A stretch of 44,833 nucleotides of DNA, taken from Actinomycetota bacterium. Lineage in GTDB: Bacteria > Actinomycetota > Actinomycetes > Mycobacteriales > Micromonosporaceae. The position numbers and the translations under genes are program-made. The stretch lies in contig VAWN01000001.1 in assembly GCA_005885555.1 (NCBI GenBank), positions 1-44,833 on the forward strand. Direction: 5' to 3'. The stretch's first letter is position 1. Each line of letters starts with the position of its first letter. Below the pieces are notes generated by a model. The model made no database searches and had not been told where the DNA came from. It saw only the letters and a program-made list of their open reading frames with translations. This document shows positions 7,819 through 15,509 of the stretch, one piece after another.

Positions 7819-8772
7819 GTGCTGACGATCGAGGACGTCCGGGGTGCGGCAGGCCGGCTCGACGGCGTCGCCCGGCGCACGCCGGTGATGACGAGCCGCA
7901 CGCTGGACGACGTCGTGGGCGCGCACGTCCTGGTGAAGTGCGAGTCCTTCCAGCGCGGCGGCGCATTCAAGTTCCGCGGTGCGTACAACTACCTGTGCTC
8001 GCTGTCGCCCCAGGAGCGCGAGCGCGGCGTCTGTGCGGTCAGTTCCGGCAATCATGCCCAGGCCGTGGCGATCGCCGCCCGCGAGCTGGGGATCGGTGCG
8101 GCGATCCTCATGCCTGAGGACGCGCCGCCGGTCAAGCTCCAGGCCACCGCGGGGTACGGCGCGGAGATCGTGACCTACGACCGCTACCGGACGCCGCCGG
8201 TGGTGGCCGGCCGGCGCTTCGCCGAGGAGCGCGGCTCGACGTTCGTCCCCGCCTACGACGATCCGCGCATCGCGGCCGGCGCGGGCACCGGCGCGCTGGA
8301 GCTGGTGGAGGAGCACGGGGCGCCAGACGTGATCGTCGTGCCGATCGGCGGCGGCGGTGTGATGAGCGGGTGGGCGACCGTGGCGAAGGCGGCCAACGCT
8401 CGAACGCGCGTCGTGGGCGTCGAGAACGTCGCCAACGCGTCGACCAGGCTCTCCCTGGAGGCGGGCCACCGGGTGAGCGTGGAGCTGCGGCCCCATCTCG
8501 CCGATGGACAGATGCTCACCACGCCCGGCGAGTTCACGTTCGAGGTCATGCGCCGCCTTGTCGACGAGGTCGTACTCGTCACCGACGGGGAGATCCTCGC
8601 CGCGATGGCCTTCCTCTTCGACCGCCTCAAGCTCGTCACCGAGCCCAGCGGTGCCACGGCGACCGCCGCGCTGCTCGCCGGTCACGTCAAGCCGAGGGGC
8701 ACCGTCGCGGCGTTGATCAGCGGCGGCAACGTGGGCCTGCGGCGGTTCGCCGAGCTGGCGCTTACGTCGTGA
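7819..8772 (+). CDS. PLP-dependent threonine/serine dehydratase (or serine racemase), 317 aa
   Basis: This fold-type II PLP enzyme deaminates L-threonine or serine to the 2-oxo acid, or racemises serine. The Schiff-base lysine is K51 in GGAFKFRGAYN. The PLP carboxylate/phosphate contacts are SSGNHAQA (75-82) and the tetraglycine loop GGGG (177-180), and the C-terminal pyridine-binding ISGGNVGL is present. At 317 residues it lacks the C-terminal ACT-like domain of biosynthetic IlvA, so it is the catabolic, non-feedback-inhibited type. GTG 7819 lies 15 bp after the ABC ATPase stop, so it may be in the zur operon although no functional link is obvious. Confidence 0.85.
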   Translation: MLTIEDVRGAAGRLDGVARRTPVMTSRTLDDVVGAHVLVKCESFQRGGAFKFRGAYNYLCSLSPQERERGVCAVSSGNHAQAVAIAARELGIGAAILMPEDAPPVKLQATAGYGAEIVTYDRYRTPPVVAGRRFAEERGSTFVPAYDDPRIAAGAGTGALELVEEHGAPDVIVVPIGGGGVMSGWATVAKAANARTRVVGVENVANASTRLSLEAGHRVSVELRPHLADGQMLTTPGEFTFEVMRRLVDEVVLVTDGEILAAMAFLFDRLKLVTEPSGATATAALLAGHVKPRGTVAALISGGNVGLRRFAELALTS

Positions 8773-8849
8773 GCGTTCGACGGGAGTCCCGCCACCCGTC
8801 CGGGGGACGGCCGGCGTACATGCCGCGCGTGATGCCGCTCTGACTGCTG

Positions 8850-8862
8850 TACTATCTGCAGC
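8850..8862 (+). promoter_or_regulatory. Promoter -10 (TACTAT) for a probably leaderless toxin-antitoxin mRNA
   Basis: TACTAT at 8850-8855 is 7 bp from the antitoxin ATG at 8863, so transcription should start at or next to the A of ATG. There is no Shine-Dalgarno sequence between them. Confidence 0.5.
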
Positions 8863-9147
8863 ATGATTGACATCACCCGGAAGACCATCCCGCTCACGGA
8901 GGAGGAGTTGGCGTTGGTCGATCGGGCGCGCGTCGCGGGCACCCCGCAGCACGCCGCGATGGTGCGGTTGGCCGGAGAAGACGTCTCCCGCTCGGAAGCC
9001 GCGACGCTGCACGCCCTCGTCAAATTCGCGTTGACCGCGCTCGGCGAGGAGATCGCGATGCACGACTACGAGCAGCTCGCCGCCGCGCGGGACGCCGACG
9101 ACGAGGAGTACGAGCGGTCGATGCGTCGACGGAGCCGCGACCGGTGA
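8863..9147 (+). CDS. Antitoxin of a type II toxin-antitoxin pair, 94 aa
   Basis: This is a small acidic/basic protein directly upstream of and overlapping a MazF-type toxin, the usual antitoxin-first order. The N-terminus MIDITRKTIPLTEEELALVD is followed by a helical region (RSEAATLHALVKFALTALGE, about 46-65) that could form the DNA-binding dimer. The C-terminal half is charged (AARDADDEEYERSMRRRSRDR), as expected for the flexible toxin-wrapping tail. I do not recognise a named antitoxin family. The gene appears leaderless, with a -10 hexamer ending 7 bp before the ATG. TGA overlaps the toxin GTG (GTGA), which couples their translation. Confidence 0.75.
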   Translation: MIDITRKTIPLTEEELALVDRARVAGTPQHAAMVRLAGEDVSRSEAATLHALVKFALTALGEEIAMHDYEQLAAARDADDEEYERSMRRRSRDR

Positions 9148-9467
9148 GCGTCGCGGAGCTCGTCCCGGTGCGGGGCAGGGTCTACATGGCGGACCTCGGC
9201 CACGGCGAGAAGCCGTTCCTCGTCGTCAGCAACAATGCCCGCAACACCAAGCTCGGTGACTGCCTTGGTGTGCGGATCACCACCAGCCCGAAGCCCGACA
9301 TCGCCAGCATCGTGCCGTTGACCGCGGCCGATCCGCTCGCCGGTCGGGTGCTGTGCGACGACATCGCGCCGCTGTACCGCGACGAGCTGAAGCGCGACGT
9401 CGGGGCATTGAGCACCGCGACCATGGCCCAGGTCGCGGTCGGGCTCCGGTTCGCACTCGCGATCTGA
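9144..9467 (+). CDS. MazF/PemK-type ribonuclease toxin, 107 aa
   Basis: MazF-like toxins cleave mRNA at short sequences. Family features: RGRVYMADLGHGEKPFLVVS at the N-terminus (the beta1-beta2 strand pair, with the conserved R and D/G of PemK-fold toxins), a central strand KLGDCLGVRITTSPK, then SIVPLTAADPLAGRVLCDDI matching the conserved S/T-containing catalytic strand region, and a C-terminal helix LSTATMAQVAVGLRFAL. Length is typical. It starts with GTG overlapping the antitoxin stop and ends 7 bp from the convergent GGDEF-STAND gene stop. Confidence 0.8.
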   Translation: MSVAELVPVRGRVYMADLGHGEKPFLVVSNNARNTKLGDCLGVRITTSPKPDIASIVPLTAADPLAGRVLCDDIAPLYRDELKRDVGALSTATMAQVAVGLRFALAI

Positions 9468-9474
9468 GGGGCGG

Positions 9475-12400
9475 TCAGGCGGTGAGGGCCGCGACCCGGG
9501 CCACCGCCTCGTCGACGACGAGGTCCAGCGGCGTGCTCTGGCCCGCGGTCCACGCCGCGGCGAGGGTACCGGTGTCCAGCGCGGCACGCAGCGTCGCCAG
9601 CCCCGCTTCCCGTTCCGCCGAGGCGTCCGCGGTGTCCGGCAGGCGGTGTCGGGTACGCAGCGCCTCGGTGGCGCCGAGCAGTCGCGCGGCCAGTTCCGCG
9701 TCGCGCGTCGCGAGGAGGTACCCCAGCGCCTCCAGCGAGATCGCCAGGTCTTCCCGGTCGCCGACCCCGTTGCGCAGGGCCAGCGCCGCGGCCACCTGGC
9801 GCAACGCCGCGGTACCGTCGCCGTCGCGCAGCGCCACCCGGCCCAGCAGGTGCCGCGCCATGGCTTCGCCGAAGACGTCGCCGAGGGTACGGCTCAGCTC
9901 CAGCGCCTCCTCCAGGTGCACCCGGGCACTGAGCGGGTCGTCCCGGGTCAGCAGGATCTCGCCGAGGCAGAGCAGCCCGAGCATGATGCCGCGGGTGTTG
10001 CCCTGCTGGCGGTCCAGTTCCAGGCAGCGGCGGGCGTGCTCGCTGGCGGCCGCGACGTCGCCGGTACGCAGCGCCAGGCGGGTCAGGTTGCCGTGCGCGA
10101 CGGCCATGCCGAGCGCGGAGCCCTGCTGCTCGCAGATCGTCAGGCTGTCGGTGAAGAAGCCGCGCGCGGCGGGGTAGTCGCCGGCGGCGATCGCGGCGAT
10201 GCCGAGCGCGTTGCACGCCTGCGCGGTGGTGTGCGCGTCGCCGGCGGCACGGGCGCGCTCCAGGCTCTCCCGGGCCAGCGCGGCCGCGGTCTCGTGGTCG
10301 TCCTGCCCGCCGGCCAGTACCGCGGCGGCGTGCAGCAGCTGGGCACGCATCCGGTCGGACAGCGGTACCTCCGGGGCGAGCAGCCCGGCGAGCCATTCCC
10401 GGCCCTCGCCGATGTGCCGGCCGGTGCGCCAGAAGCGCCACAGTCCGAGCCCGATCCGGGCGGCCGGTACCGGTTCCCCGCGCTGCAGCGACCGGCTGAA
10501 CCCGGCGCGCAGGTTCTGGTACTCCCGCTCCACCCGCGCCGTCCAGGCCACCTGGTCCCGGCCCATCATCTCGGCCCCGGCCCGTTCGGCGAGGTCCGCG
10601 TGGTACCCGGCGTGCCGGCGGTACGCCTCCTCGGCCGCACCGCTGTCGACGAGCCGCTCGATCGCGTAGGACCGGATCGTCTCCAGCGTCGAGTACCGGG
10701 TGCCGTCCGGCCCGTCCGGTTCGGCGCGGACCAGGTTCTTGTCCACCAGGCTGTCCAGCCGCTTGGCCAGGTCCGGGTCGGGGTAGATCCGCGCCAGCGC
10801 GGCGAGCTGGAACCCGCCGGCGAACACGCCCAGCCAGTGGAACAGGTCCCGGGTGTCCGGGTCGAGCAGGTGGACGCTCCAGTCGATCGCGCCGCGCAGG
10901 GTCTGCTGCCGCCGCGGCCGGTCCCGCGCGACGTCGCCGCCGAGGTCGAGGTGGCTGGACAGCTCGGCGAGCATCTGCTCGGGGGACAGCGTGTCGACGT
11001 GCGCGGCGGCCAGCTCGATGGCCAGCGGCAGGCCGTCCAGGCGCCGGCACAGCTCGACGACCGTGGCGAGGTTGTCCGCGGTGATGGCGAAGTCGTAGGC
11101 GGCCGACCGGGCGCGGGTGTTGAACAGCGCCAGCGCGGGCGAGGTGGCCAGCGCCCGCTGCGGCGTGGTCAGCGTGGCCGGGTCGGGCAGGGCCAGCGGC
11201 GGTACCCGGTACACCTGCTCGCCGTACACGCTGAGCCGTTCCCGGCTGCACACCAGTACCCGGACCCGGGGCGCGGCGGCGAGCAGTTGCGCGATCAGTG
11301 GCGAGGAGCTGACGACGTGCTCGTAGTTGTCGAAGATCAGCAGGAGGGACAGCGCGGTGAGGTGCTCCAGTACCGTGGCGGCCAGCGCCTGTCCGGGTAC
11401 CTCGGCGACGTCCAGCGCCTGGGCGAGGAACGGCACCACGAGGTCGGCGCCGGTCGCGTCGGCCAGCGGTACGAACACCGCGCCGTCGGCGAACCGGTCC
11501 GCGACGGCCGCGCCGACCGCGAGCGACAGCCGCGTCTTGCCGATCCCGGCCGGGCCGATCAGGGTGACCAGCCGGCGTTCGGCGAGCAGCTGCGCGACCT
11601 GCACGGTCTCGTTCTGCCGCCCGACCAGCTCGGTGATGGGTACCGGCAGCTGGTGTGTGTACCGCTTCGGCTTGGCCAGCAGGGCCGGGGCGATGGTCAG
11701 GGCGCCGTGCTCCGCGCGTACCAGATGCCCGCCTGAGGTGAGCCGGTCCAGCTCGCGTTGGGCCCGGGCGGGCAGTCCGGCGCTGCGCTCACCCATCCAG
11801 TCGACCAGTGCCAGGCTCGGTTCGGCGCCCAGCGTGGTGCGCAGCCAGATCCGCAGCGCGGCCGGCGACCAGGGCAGCAGTTCGACGCTGTCGAGTACCG
11901 GAAGGTCGACGGGCGGCTCGTCACCGCGCCCGATGGTCGCGTAGACGAGTCCGACGGGGACGTCGTCCGGCAGGTGGCGCACCAGCTCAGGAACCGTGCC
12001 GGTGCCCCGGTCGGCGACCACGAGCACGCCGCTGGCGGTACCCAGGTCGGGCACCGGTTCACCGGCGGCGATCACCTGGTACCCCCGCAGTTTGGCCGCG
12101 TGCGCCGCGGCTTCGAGGAACCGGGTGTGCCCCGCGCCGGGTTCGCCGGCCACCCGCAGCGCGCCGCGCGGGTCGACCCGCAGCCGGGTGAGGAAGTCGT
12201 GGACGGTGGTGAGCGGCACGTCGCGTTCGAGCATGCGGGAGGAGACCGGGCGCGCGTCGCTCTCCGCGTCGTCGGCGACCGCGCACGCCCGGCCGCGCTG
12301 CTTGGCCAGGTAGTTGCGGCGGTCGGCGCAGGCGAGCAGGTCTTCGGCGCGGTCGGCGTCCTTGGGGAACATGGCCACCCCGAGGCTGACCGACACGCTC

Positions 12401-12777
12401 AGCGGCGGCTGCCCGGGGAACTGCGCGCCGCGCACGCCCTCGGTCAGCCGCAGCGCGACGCTGACCGCGTCGGCCTCGCCGGTGTCGGGCAGCAGCAGGA
12501 CGAACTCGTCGCCGCCGTACCGGAACAGCACGTCGTACCCGCGCACGAGCTGGCCGACGCGTTCGGCGAGCTGGCGCAGCACCTCGTCGCCGCGGCTGTG
12601 CCCGTAGGCGTCGTTGACGCTCTTGAAGTAGTCGACGTCGAAGAGCATCACCGCGAACCCGGTCGTCGAGCGGGCCGCGCGGGACAGCTCCTCGGCCAGC
12701 CGCGGGAAGAGCAGGGCGCGCGAGTAGGCACCGGTGAGCGGATCGACGATCCCGTTGTGCGTGGTTTCCTCCGCCAC
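9475..12777 (-). CDS. GGDEF diguanylate-cyclase / STAND NTPase / TPR fusion regulator, 1100 aa
   Basis: The GTG at 12777 is chosen because AGGAGG (12783-12788) lies 5 bp upstream; a start at 12831 would add 18 poorly conserved residues. Domains in order: GGDEF at about 10-165 with active-site YGGDEF (87-92), FDVDYFKSVND metal site and the inhibitory I-site RGYD (79-82) five residues before it; an NTPase-like module at about 185-385 whose P-loop reads GEPGAGHT (211-218), with His replacing the Lys; a second NTPase with intact Walker A GPAGIGKT (408-415) and Walker B LLLIFDN (478-484), plus the CSRERL and GLPLAIELAAA motifs of AfsR/STAND proteins; and helical TPR-like repeats from about 700 to 1070. 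STAND proteins couple ligand sensing by the repeats to an effector domain; here the effector would make cyclic-di-GMP. No transmembrane helix or DNA-binding domain is visible. Confidence 0.88.
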   Translation of the reverse strand: MAEETTHNGIVDPLTGAYSRALLFPRLAEELSRAARSTTGFAVMLFDVDYFKSVNDAYGHSRGDEVLRQLAERVGQLVRGYDVLFRYGGDEFVLLLPDTGEADAVSVALRLTEGVRGAQFPGQPPLSVSVSLGVAMFPKDADRAEDLLACADRRNYLAKQRGRACAVADDAESDARPVSSRMLERDVPLTTVHDFLTRLRVDPRGALRVAGEPGAGHTRFLEAAAHAAKLRGYQVIAAGEPVPDLGTASGVLVVADRGTGTVPELVRHLPDDVPVGLVYATIGRGDEPPVDLPVLDSVELLPWSPAALRIWLRTTLGAEPSLALVDWMGERSAGLPARAQRELDRLTSGGHLVRAEHGALTIAPALLAKPKRYTHQLPVPITELVGRQNETVQVAQLLAERRLVTLIGPAGIGKTRLSLAVGAAVADRFADGAVFVPLADATGADLVVPFLAQALDVAEVPGQALAATVLEHLTALSLLLIFDNYEHVVSSSPLIAQLLAAAPRVRVLVCSRERLSVYGEQVYRVPPLALPDPATLTTPQRALATSPALALFNTRARSAAYDFAITADNLATVVELCRRLDGLPLAIELAAAHVDTLSPEQMLAELSSHLDLGGDVARDRPRRQQTLRGAIDWSVHLLDPDTRDLFHWLGVFAGGFQLAALARIYPDPDLAKRLDSLVDKNLVRAEPDGPDGTRYSTLETIRSYAIERLVDSGAAEEAYRRHAGYHADLAERAGAEMMGRDQVAWTARVEREYQNLRAGFSRSLQRGEPVPAARIGLGLWRFWRTGRHIGEGREWLAGLLAPEVPLSDRMRAQLLHAAAVLAGGQDDHETAAALARESLERARAAGDAHTTAQACNALGIAAIAAGDYPAARGFFTDSLTICEQQGSALGMAVAHGNLTRLALRTGDVAAASEHARRCLELDRQQGNTRGIMLGLLCLGEILLTRDDPLSARVHLEEALELSRTLGDVFGEAMARHLLGRVALRDGDGTAALRQVAAALALRNGVGDREDLAISLEALGYLLATRDAELAARLLGATEALRTRHRLPDTADASAEREAGLATLRAALDTGTLAAAWTAGQSTPLDLVVDEAVARVAALTA

Positions 12778-12782
12778 CGTCA

Positions 12783-12788
12783 CCTCCT
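12783..12788 (-). promoter_or_regulatory. Ribosome-binding site deciding the GGDEF-STAND start
   Basis: On the minus strand AGGAGG is followed by 5 bases and the GTG at 12777. The longer ATG start at 12831 has no comparable site. Confidence 0.6.
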
Positions 12789-12853
12789 CTTCCTGCGGCC
12801 ACATCGGCGCGGGGGTGGAGGACCTGAGCATTGCCGGTACGGGAGCAGTCGGG

Positions 12854-12881
12854 TTGCCGTTCGGTTCGGGGTACTTACATT
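12854..12881 (+). promoter_or_regulatory. Candidate sigma70-type promoter for the subtilase gene
   Basis: TTGCCG (12854-12859) and TACATT (12876-12881) are separated by 16 bp and lie about 47 bp upstream of the subtilase ATG. The matches to TTGACA and TATAAT are partial. Confidence 0.35.
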
Positions 12882-12927
12882 CCGTGACGGCTGTGTCATC
12901 GTCGGTAGCGAACCAGGGAGGATCACC

Positions 12928-14406
12928 ATGATCGTGTCACGCCGGGCCGGTGCCGCCGCCGCCGTCGCGCTCGTCGCGGGCGCCGTCTTCGGGCCGGCTG
13001 CCGCCGGCGCCGCACCGGGTACCGCGTCGGCGCACCCGCACGGCCACTGGCGGTTCGACAGCTCGGCCACCACGGTCACCGACGTCGCCCGCGTGATCGG
13101 CGCCGACAAGCTGTGGCACGCCGGGAGCACCGGCGACGGGGTCGGGGTCGCGCTGGTCGACACCGGCGTGGTACCGGTACCGGGGCTGCGCGCCGACCAC
13201 GTCGTCAACGGACCCGACCTGTCCCTGGACAGCGTGAACGGCGACGCGCGGTACCTGGACACGTACGGGCACGGTACCCACCTGGCCGGCATCGTCGACG
13301 GGATCGCGCCCGGCGCCATGCTCACCTCGGTCAAGGTCGGCGCCGCCGACGGCGCCGTCGACGTCTCGCAGGTCCTCGCCGGACTCGACTGGGTCGTGGC
13401 GCACCGCAACGACGATCCGCGGCACCCGGTCCGCGTGGTCAACCTGTCCTTCGGCACCGACGGCAGCCAGGACTACCGGATCGACCCGCTGACCCACGCG
13501 GTCGAGAACGCGTGGCGCGCCGGCATCGTCGTGGTGGTCGCCGCCGGCAACGGGGGTACCGCGGGCGCGCTGACCGATCCCGCCTACGACCCGTACGTCC
13601 TCGCGGTCGGCGCGGCCGACACGAACGGCACCGTCGGCTCCGGCGACGACGTCGTGGCCGACTTCAGCAGCCGGGGCAGCGCCGCCCGGCGGCCCGACCT
13701 GGTGGCGCCCGGCCGGTCGATCGTGTCGCTGCGCGACCCGGGCAGCTTCGTCGACGTGGCCAACCCGACCGCGCGGGTCGGCGACGACCTGTTCAAGGGC
13801 AGCGGTACCTCGCAGGCCGCCGCGGTCGTCTCCGGCGCCGTCGCGCTGCTGCTGCAGGCGCGTCCCGAGCTGACCCCGGACCAGGTGAAGGCGGCGCTGA
13901 CCCGCAGCGCCTTCCGGCTTCCCGGTGGGGACGGCGGTCAGGGGGCCGGTGAGCTGAACCTGGCGCGCGCGGTGGCCGCCCCGGTGGCCGGTGCGGGGCA
14001 GAACTGGGCGCGCTCGACGGGTACCGGATCGATCGACGCGGCCCGGGGCAGCGCGCAGCTGTCCGTGGGCGGCGACGTCCTCACCGGCGAGAACTCCCTG
14101 TGGGGTCCGTTCGACGCGGCGACCTGGGCGCGGGCCAGCTCGGCGGGTACCGCGTGGGTCGGCGGCCGCTGGATGGGCCACGAGCTGGCCGGGGCGGACT
14201 GGCACGGTACCTCGTGGGCCGGCCGCACCTGGTCCGGCCTGTACTGGTCCGGGCAGACCTGGTCCGGCCTCTACTGGTCCGGCCTGTACTGGTCTGGGTT
14301 GTACTGGTCGGGCCTGTACTGGTCGGGCGGAAGCTGGGACGGGCTCTACTGGTCCGGCCTGTACTGGTCCGGGCTGTACTGGTCGGACCAGAGCTGGTCC
14401 GGCTGA
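12928..14406 (+). CDS. Secreted S8 (subtilisin-like) serine peptidase with W-x-G pentad-repeat tail, 492 aa
   Basis: The ATG at 12928 has an AGGGAGG site 7 bp upstream and opens a signal peptide (MIVSRRAGAAAAVALVAGAV, with cleavage near AAAGAA). The longer open frame upstream has no support. The subtilisin triad is intact: D78 in ALVDTGV, H115 in YGHGTHLAG, S295 in GSGTSQAAA; the oxyanion-hole Asn lies in VAAGNGG. From about residue 408 to the end, 17 consecutive pentads follow the pattern x-x-W-x-G, ending with seven LYWSG units and variants (RTWSG, QTWSG, GSWDG, QSWSG). Such an aromatic tail could form a stacked surface, bind cell-wall or polysaccharide, or anchor the enzyme. It is divergent from the GGDEF-STAND gene across a 150-bp region. 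Confidence 0.92.
   Translation: MIVSRRAGAAAAVALVAGAVFGPAAAGAAPGTASAHPHGHWRFDSSATTVTDVARVIGADKLWHAGSTGDGVGVALVDTGVVPVPGLRADHVVNGPDLSLDSVNGDARYLDTYGHGTHLAGIVDGIAPGAMLTSVKVGAADGAVDVSQVLAGLDWVVAHRNDDPRHPVRVVNLSFGTDGSQDYRIDPLTHAVENAWRAGIVVVVAAGNGGTAGALTDPAYDPYVLAVGAADTNGTVGSGDDVVADFSSRGSAARRPDLVAPGRSIVSLRDPGSFVDVANPTARVGDDLFKGSGTSQAAAVVSGAVALLLQARPELTPDQVKAALTRSAFRLPGGDGGQGAGELNLARAVAAPVAGAGQNWARSTGTGSIDAARGSAQLSVGGDVLTGENSLWGPFDAATWARASSAGTAWVGGRWMGHELAGADWHGTSWAGRTWSGLYWSGQTWSGLYWSGLYWSGLYWSGLYWSGGSWDGLYWSGLYWSGLYWSDQSWSG
14149..14403 (+). repeat. 15-bp tandem coding repeat (pentapeptide x-x-W-x-G, 17 copies)
   Basis: Pentads run in frame from TAWVG to QSWSG at the end of the subtilase. The last twelve (14224-14403) are nearly uniform, with units such as CTGTACTGGTCCGGC; synonymous changes (TCC/TCG, CTG/CTC/TTG) show they have partly diverged. 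Repeat number could change by slippage or recombination without shifting the frame. Confidence 0.9.
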
Positions 14407-14449
14407 GCAGAACGGCTGAGCAGACCGGCGCACCGTCCGGACCGTCGGC

Positions 14450-14472
14450 TACTGTAGGTTGATCGCCATCAA
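14450..14472 (+). promoter_or_regulatory. Candidate -10 (TACTGT) with an inverted repeat TTGAT-N4-ATCAA
   Basis: TACTGT at 14450-14455 precedes the perfect inverted repeat TTGAT CGCC ATCAA (14459-14472), which would lie over the transcription start of the XRE-family gene beginning near 14489. This is the position expected for an autoregulatory operator. Confidence 0.4.
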
Positions 14473-14488
14473 TCGACCTGCTGCGGTG

Positions 14489-15427
14489 ATGACCGACCTA
14501 CCCGAGTTGCGAACGGCCGGCCCGGTGCCCGCGGGCCGGTTCTCGCATGCGCTGCGTACCGCGATCCAGGCCAGTGGGCTGACCCTGAACCGGATCCAGT
14601 ACCGGCTGCGTGAGCGCGGCTTCGAGGTCAGCTCGGCGACGTTGAGCTACTGGCAGTCCGGGCGGCGCCGGCCGACCCGGCACGAGTCGATACTCGTGGT
14701 GCGGGCGCTGGAGGAGGTGCTGCGGGTACCGGCGGGCACGCTGACCGCGCTGCTCGAACCGCCCGGGGCGCGGCGGCGTCCGGGACCCCGGCCCGGTGCC
14801 CGGGTGGAGGCGCTGTGGGACGACCCGCCGCTGGCGAACGCCGTCGCGCACCTGTCCGGTACCTGGGAGGCCGGGCTGGCCCGGCTCAGCCTGCACGACC
14901 GGTACGAGGTCGGTGCGGACCGCCGGGTGCGCCGGATCTGGCACCGGCAGGTGCTGCGCGCCGAGCAGGACGGGCCGGACCGATGGGTACTGATCTTCCG
15001 GGAGGACTCGCCGGACGACCCGCTGCCCGACGTGCGGGCGGTGTGGCAGTGCCGGGTCGGCTCGGTCGTGGTCAAGCGCCAGCCGCGGCTGCTCGTCGGC
15101 GAGCTGCTGTTCGACCGGGTGCTCTCCCGCGGCGAGACGATCGTGATGGAGTACGAGCTGGGGTACCCCGGCCGGGGCGCGCTGGCCCGGGACAGCTACG
15201 AACGCAAGTTCCGGTTTCCGGTACGCGAACATGTCATGGAGATTGTCTTCGATCCCGCGGCGATTCCCGCGCACTGCGTCCAGTACAGTGTCCCGGCCGG
15301 CGCTGAGGGCCGCGAGCAGGCCCGTGCGCTGGACATCGAGCCATCGGGATATGTACATGCAGTAGTGACCGATGTGGCGCCCGGACGGTGCGGTATCCGC
15401 TGGGAATGGGACTCAGTTAATAGTTAA
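14489..15427 (+). CDS. XRE-type helix-turn-helix regulator, 312 aa
   Basis: The ATG at 14489 is preferred; a TTG at 14459 is in frame but lies inside the inverted repeat and 3 bp after a -10-like hexamer. The HTH is near the N-terminus (about 20-80): FSHALRTAIQASGLTLNRIQ, then SATLSYWQSGRRRPTR as the recognition-helix region, typical of XRE proteins. The remaining 200 residues form no domain I can name. They contain WEAGLARLSLHDRYEVGADR, VWQCRVGSVVVKRQPRLLVG and a possible ligand-binding beta-rich fold. A downstream secreted-protein gene starts 82 bp later in the same direction and may be a target. The DNA-binding role is probable; the ligand is unknown. Confidence 0.75.
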   Translation: MTDLPELRTAGPVPAGRFSHALRTAIQASGLTLNRIQYRLRERGFEVSSATLSYWQSGRRRPTRHESILVVRALEEVLRVPAGTLTALLEPPGARRRPGPRPGARVEALWDDPPLANAVAHLSGTWEAGLARLSLHDRYEVGADRRVRRIWHRQVLRAEQDGPDRWVLIFREDSPDDPLPDVRAVWQCRVGSVVVKRQPRLLVGELLFDRVLSRGETIVMEYELGYPGRGALARDSYERKFRFPVREHVMEIVFDPAAIPAHCVQYSVPAGAEGREQARALDIEPSGYVHAVVTDVAPGRCGIRWEWDSVNS

Positions 15428-15428
15428 C
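15416..15428. promoter_or_regulatory. AT-rich palindrome GTTAA-TAG-TTAAC upstream of the secreted HExxE protein
   Basis: A perfect 5-bp inverted repeat with a 3-bp centre spans the XRE gene stop codon, in a locally AT-rich stretch, about 80 bp before the next ATG (15510). It is a candidate operator for the XRE protein or another regulator. Confidence 0.35.
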
Positions 15429-15509
15429 GGTCTTTGCTTATGCCTTCCCTCTTGCTCGTCGAGAGCGCTGTCACGAGGCTGTACGCACAGCCTGGGAAGG
15501 GAGACAGTA

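Noticed and set aside
6481-9063. An 860-codon minus-strand frame
   Set aside because: It is antisense to zur, the ABC ATPase and the dehydratase, all of which show intact family motifs.
11758-12927. N-terminal extension of the subtilase frame
   Set aside because: This part is antisense to the GGDEF-STAND gene; the start at 12928 has a ribosome-binding site and signal peptide.
14224-14403. Regular short repeats that could suggest a CRISPR array
   Set aside because: They are 15-bp in-frame codons for W-x-G pentads with no unique spacers.
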